Origin: Aquibacillus saliphilus
Lineage (GTDB): Bacteria; Bacillota; Bacilli; Bacillales; Amphibacillaceae
Assembly (NCBI RefSeq): GCF_020404745.1
Contig: NZ_JAIZAP010000002.1
Location: forward strand, 62,001-126,000
Reading direction: 5' to 3'
DNA length: 64,000 bases
The notes under the pieces: generated by a model
Databases searched by the model: none
The model's input: the letters and a program-made list of their open reading frames with translations, nothing else
What the model was told of the DNA's origin: nothing
In this document: piece after piece, positions 61,043 to 64,000 of the stretch
Layout: each line of letters begins with the position of its first letter
How positions within the stretch are numbered: position 1 is the first letter of the stretch
Program-made: the position numbers and the translations under genes

Positions 61043-62770
61043 TTATTCAATTTTTAAAATCTTAGGTCGATATATTACGCTGTTATGATAAATACCGGCT
61101 ATATCTTCACTAGGTAAGGGTTTACTCCAATAATATCCTTGGCCCTCATGACAATCCAATCCTTTTAGATACTGTAGTTGTTCTTTTTTTTCAATTCCTT
61201 CTGCGATAATAGTAAAATTTAAGTTTCTACCCATATTAACAATTGTGTTTACAATAATTTTTCCATCGACATCGAGTTCATCGATAAATGATTTGTCAAT
61301 CTTCAATGAATCTATTGGCAATTGCTTTAAATAGCTTAAAGAGGAATATCCAGTTCCAAAGTCATCGATGGAAATTCTCACCCCTAAATTTTTTAGCTCT
61401 TTTAAAGTTCTAGTTGATTCGGTGATATTGAGAAGTGTGCCTTCAGTAATTTCTAATTCTAAAAAGCTAGGTTCAATCTGCGCTTCTTCTAGAATTTGTT
61501 TTAAGTCTTCTGCAAACATGTGATCCCTAAATTGAATCGGTGATATGTTGATAGCAATTTTTTCTAATAAAACGCCATTGTTTCTCCAAATCCGAAGCTG
61601 GTTACAAACAGTTTTTAGAATCCATTTGCTGACAGGAATAATTAATCCGAATTCTTCTAATAATGGAATGAATTCTAGTGGTGACACTTTACCTAGTCTC
61701 GGATTATTCCAACGTAGTAAAGCTTCTACCCCGATAACTTCTGTACTGTTCAAATTAATTAAAGGCTGATAAACAATCGATAATTGTTCCTGACCTAATG
61801 CCTTCTTTATTTCCTGTTCGATTTGGTAATAGCGTTCCAATTGGTGATTTTGATAAGGTGTATTAAAACAATGGGTATTACCACCTTGTTTTTTTGCATG
61901 GTACATCGCATTATCAGCATGCTTAATTAATGTTTCGATAAAATCGGAACAAATGCATGAGTCGTCTCTGATTGTTCCCATACTAATACCAATACTTGTA
62001 GATGTTATCACATTATTATTATTGATACGATAAGGTAACGCAAGCTGATTTGAAATTTTAGTAGCGACTGAAATACTATCTTGTTTACTATACATGTCAT
62101 CAAGAATGATGATAAACTCATCACCGCCTTGACGTGAGATGAAGTCTGATTTTCGTAAACAGTTTCGTAAACGCCTCGCAACTTCTTTTAAAACTAAATC
62201 GCCAGTATCATGCCCAAAGTTATCATTGATTGACTTAAACCGGTCTAAATCAAGAAAAAGAACGCTTATAATATCTTCTTTCTTTAACGGTCGTTCCATT
62301 ACCCATTTATTTAACAGATTACGATTAGGAAGGGAAGTAAGTGAATCATAGTAAGCCATTAATTCTATTTGTTCCTCATATTGTTTCCGTTTTGTAATGT
62401 CGTGTCTTATGGCAATGTACTGGTAAGGTTCTCCTTTTCCCGCTAGATAGGGGACGATTGTTGTGTGAACCCAATAATAACTTCCATCCTTGGCTTTGTT
62501 TTTAATTTCCCCTCGCCATACGATTCCATTACTAATGGTTCGCCACATTTCCTTAAAGAAGTTTAAGTCGTGATGACCTGAATTAATGATGTTGTGTTTA
62601 CTGCCAATTATTTCTTTTTGACTATATTTTGAAATTTTACAGAATTTATCATTTGCAAATTGAATTGTTCCTTTATTATCAGTAATCACAACAATAGAGG
62701 ATTCGTTTAAAGCTAGTTCAATGTCTCTTAGCCTTTTCTCTGACTCAGTTAATGCTAATTGATAATTCAT
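61043..62770 (-). CDS. PAS-GGDEF-EAL cyclic di-GMP protein
   Basis: A cytoplasmic protein of 575 residues: PAS domain with PAC (about 12-130, including GHHDLNFFKEMWRTISNGIVWRGEIKNKAKDGSYYWV), a GGDEF domain with intact GGDEF at 215-219, and an EAL domain with EAL at 349-351 (GVEALLRW), later DDFGTGYSSLSYLKQL and GIEKKEQ. Both the cyclase and the phosphodiesterase motifs look complete, so it could make or break cyclic di-GMP depending on the PAS signal. No membrane helix. A PilZ effector gene lies 4 kb away. Confidence 0.93.
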   Translation of the reverse strand: MNYQLALTESEKRLRDIELALNESSIVVITDNKGTIQFANDKFCKISKYSQKEIIGSKHNIINSGHHDLNFFKEMWRTISNGIVWRGEIKNKAKDGSYYWVHTTIVPYLAGKGEPYQYIAIRHDITKRKQYEEQIELMAYYDSLTSLPNRNLLNKWVMERPLKKEDIISVLFLDLDRFKSINDNFGHDTGDLVLKEVARRLRNCLRKSDFISRQGGDEFIIILDDMYSKQDSISVATKISNQLALPYRINNNNVITSTSIGISMGTIRDDSCICSDFIETLIKHADNAMYHAKKQGGNTHCFNTPYQNHQLERYYQIEQEIKKALGQEQLSIVYQPLINLNSTEVIGVEALLRWNNPRLGKVSPLEFIPLLEEFGLIIPVSKWILKTVCNQLRIWRNNGVLLEKIAINISPIQFRDHMFAEDLKQILEEAQIEPSFLELEITEGTLLNITESTRTLKELKNLGVRISIDDFGTGYSSLSYLKQLPIDSLKIDKSFIDELDVDGKIIVNTIVNMGRNLNFTIIAEGIEKKEQLQYLKGLDCHEGQGYYWSKPLPSEDIAGIYHNSVIYRPKILKIE

Positions 62771-62927
62771 TTCTTTTCCTCATTTCATAGAAAAAGTCCA
62801 TGTTTATATTATCAACAATTGTATAGATGTACTATGACAAATATCACTCGTTTAACAGAATTTACGACAAATAAAACGGATAATCAAAATAAATTCAGAC
62901 AAAATAATTTATATGGAGGTGTTTTTT

Positions 62928-63083
62928 TTGGGGAAAAAGGAGAAGAATCAATTAAATAATGGACCGAGCGATGAGCAAGCAATTAGAGCTGAATTGTCAA
63001 AGAAGTTTGATCACGAATTTGCTAATGAACCATTAACAACAAATGAAAAGGTAAATAACAAAAAAACAAAGAAACGAAAGTAA
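62928..63083 (+). CDS. Small basic hydrophilic protein
   Basis: A short gene of 51 codons: TTG start, GGAGGT 7 bases upstream, stop TAA at 63081. The product (MGKKEKNQLNNGPSDEQAIR ... ending NNKKTKKRK) is charged, without hydrophobic parts, and rich in Asn and Lys, like the minor spore proteins of Bacillus. The RBS and the compositional bias support a real gene. I cannot match it to a named spore protein family. It is followed by palindromic element copy C. Confidence 0.65.
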   Translation: MGKKEKNQLNNGPSDEQAIRAELSKKFDHEFANEPLTTNEKVNNKKTKKRK

Positions 63084-63086
63084 CTG

Positions 63087-63160
63087 AATCAATTTCGTGA
63101 TTCCTTATGCAACTATTGTCATCCATATATAGTTTGTGGACGGTAATTAGTAGTATTGAA
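63087..63160. repeat. Dispersed palindromic element, copy C (diverged)
   Basis: Starts TCAATTTCGTGATTCC four bases after a stop codon and contains ATTGTCATCC and ATATAGTTTG as in copy A, ending near TAGTATTGA. The arms pair only partly. Confidence 0.55.
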
Positions 63161-63200
63161 GTAATCCGGAAACAAACAATAAGAAATAATGAAAGGCAAC

Positions 63201-63240
63201 AACATGAGGACAGGGAAGTATAGATACCTGTCCTCATGTT
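63201..63240. terminator. Strong hairpin
   Basis: Perfect 14-bp stem AACATGAGGACAGG / CCTGTCCTCATGTT with a 12-base loop. The T-run is poor on both strands. The stretch 63241-63568 holds no gene I can support. Confidence 0.55.
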
Positions 63241-63568
63241 TAATGTTGAGGCGCGAAAGTTAAAAGTTCTCTCTTCAATCAGGTTCAGTAATTTGTTTAA
63301 TAAGAATTTTACTTTGCCGATAACGGGATTCACTATACTATTGGTATTTTCTATTGTTTTAGGATTTTCTTTTAGTATATTCCTATTTTTCCATGCTGCA
63401 GTACATCCCAGTAATTGAGATGACTGACGATACTTAGGAACTGTAACATAGCATTCAATAATCTTTTTTAAATTAATTAAGTAAGGTCTGAACAATTGGG
63501 GATTCATGCTAAAATAAAGTTATCTATAAGTCTGATTTTTTTAATGCCATTACAGGAGGAAAAGATGA

Positions 63569-63676
63569 GAATATTCGGAGCAATACTTTAATCCTAATAT
63601 TGTAGCATTTATTGAGTGGATGAAGTCGGAACAGGGACAACAAATTGTTGATGAGACAGGATATGTACCTGTTTGA
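63569..63676 (+). pseudogene. Tail of a phosphate-binding protein gene (pstS remnant)
   Basis: After a stop at 63566 a 35-codon frame reads NPNIVAFIEWMKSEQGQQ and then IVDETGYVPV before TGA. This is the C-terminal end of PstS-type phosphate-binding proteins (Phe-Ile-x-Trp/Tyr, Ser-x-x-Gly-Gln, Gly-Tyr-Val-Pro). Nothing of the rest of pstS is seen upstream, and no pstCAB genes follow, so it is a leftover of a deletion or insertion. Confidence 0.7.
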
Positions 63677-63717
63677 TAAAAAACTACCATTGAATCCTCA
63701 GTACGTGTAATTGATGA

Positions 63718-64000
63718 AAAGGGGCTATACACGGTGAAAATACTAGAATCGATGTCATACCACTGGGTCCATTAACCATTCTTTATATAAAAGAAAAGAA
63801 TGATATAATGAAGCTAGTAATCTCATCTAGTGGAACGCCGTTTAGGAAGTCCGGATTATATGAGTTCTGTCGTTATGTTTGGCGCGGCATCACTGAACAC
63901 GGTCATCTTGCTCCTTCTACCCATTTAGAAGGACTAAAGAGTTATCCATTCGATGGTGTACTCACACCTTTAAATTTCTGTATTGACATAAGAAGAAGAC
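63718..64000 (+). other. Open frame running off the window end, unassigned
   Basis: A frame without stop runs from 63718 to the end, with an ATG at 63808 right after TATAAT. The translation (for example [19 protein letters not shown], later [16 protein letters not shown]) reads like protein, but the ATG has no RBS. It could be the start of a gene or a decayed transposase. Not recognised. Confidence 0.25.

Noticed and set aside
63236-63418. 60-codon plus-strand frame with a hydrophobic middle
   Set aside because: Its start lies inside the arm of the hairpin at 63201-63240 and there is no RBS.
63022-63507. 161-codon minus-strand frame
   Set aside because: It runs through palindromic element C, the strong hairpin at 63201 and the end of the small gene at 62928; no RBS before its start.

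Overview
The window looks like a low-GC Bacillota chromosome, most likely a spore-forming Bacillaceae member. The evidence is an AT-rich composition, AGGAGG-type ribosome binding sites (RBS), GTG and TTG starts, hairpin plus T-run terminators, a perfect cre site, and close relatives of B. subtilis BkdB, YfmM, YwaF, YkkC/YkkD, YxiN/DbpA and the Ytr family. Roughly 60 protein genes are readable. I saw no rRNA, tRNA, CRISPR array, phage module or complete insertion sequence. Assignments rest on reading motifs and remembered family sequences; no search was run.

Layout. 1-5.9 kb: the 3' end of bkdB, a CcdA-like membrane protein, a D-Ala-D-Ala carboxypeptidase and a CPH-type copper ATPase. 5.9-12 kb, minus strand: an ornithine-cyclodeaminase-family enzyme with a DMT exporter, then a five-gene GntR/ABC operon whose promoter lies under a perfect 12-bp inverted repeat. 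12-19 kb: lactate permease, a DUF3231 protein, a TetR regulator divergent from a two-gene ABC exporter, and an intergenic repeat of a kind common in Bacillaceae. 19.2-20.4 kb: adenosine deaminase behind an adenine-type purine riboswitch with its own terminator. 20.7-31.3 kb: ECF sigma/anti-sigma pair, ywaF, ABC-F protein, aldo-keto reductase, a two-component system with direct repeats in its promoter, a second ECF sigma without visible partner, and a padR-DUF2812 pair. 31.4-41.2 kb: two DegV paralogues, a DoxX gene, FUSC transporter, ykkC/ykkD, a membrane-anchored unknown, a HAD phosphatase, a PAS-STAS protein and an LCP protein. 41.2-48.1 kb: a CUT1 sugar transporter with a YesM/YesN two-component pair under a cre site. 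48.3-49.1 kb: DUF1659-DUF2922-YvrJ small-gene cluster. 49.1-53.1 kb: a YncE-like lipoprotein and a sulfur operon (two rhodaneses, TusA-like, YeeE/TsuA-like) that probably takes up and handles thiosulfate. 53.3-64 kb: DbpA helicase, two more DoxX genes, an Mrr-like membrane protein lacking catalytic residues, Dabb, PilZ, shikimate kinase, an RNase J paralogue, a PAS-GGDEF-EAL protein, a small basic protein, and a decayed end carrying the tail of a pstS gene.

The most noteworthy structures are outside the genes: a dispersed palindromic element with four recognisable copies; a 730-bp direct duplication (about 99% identical, 25.8 kb apart) containing doxX with its regulatory region; an 18-bp motif present twice upstream of each of the three doxX genes; and the adenine riboswitch.
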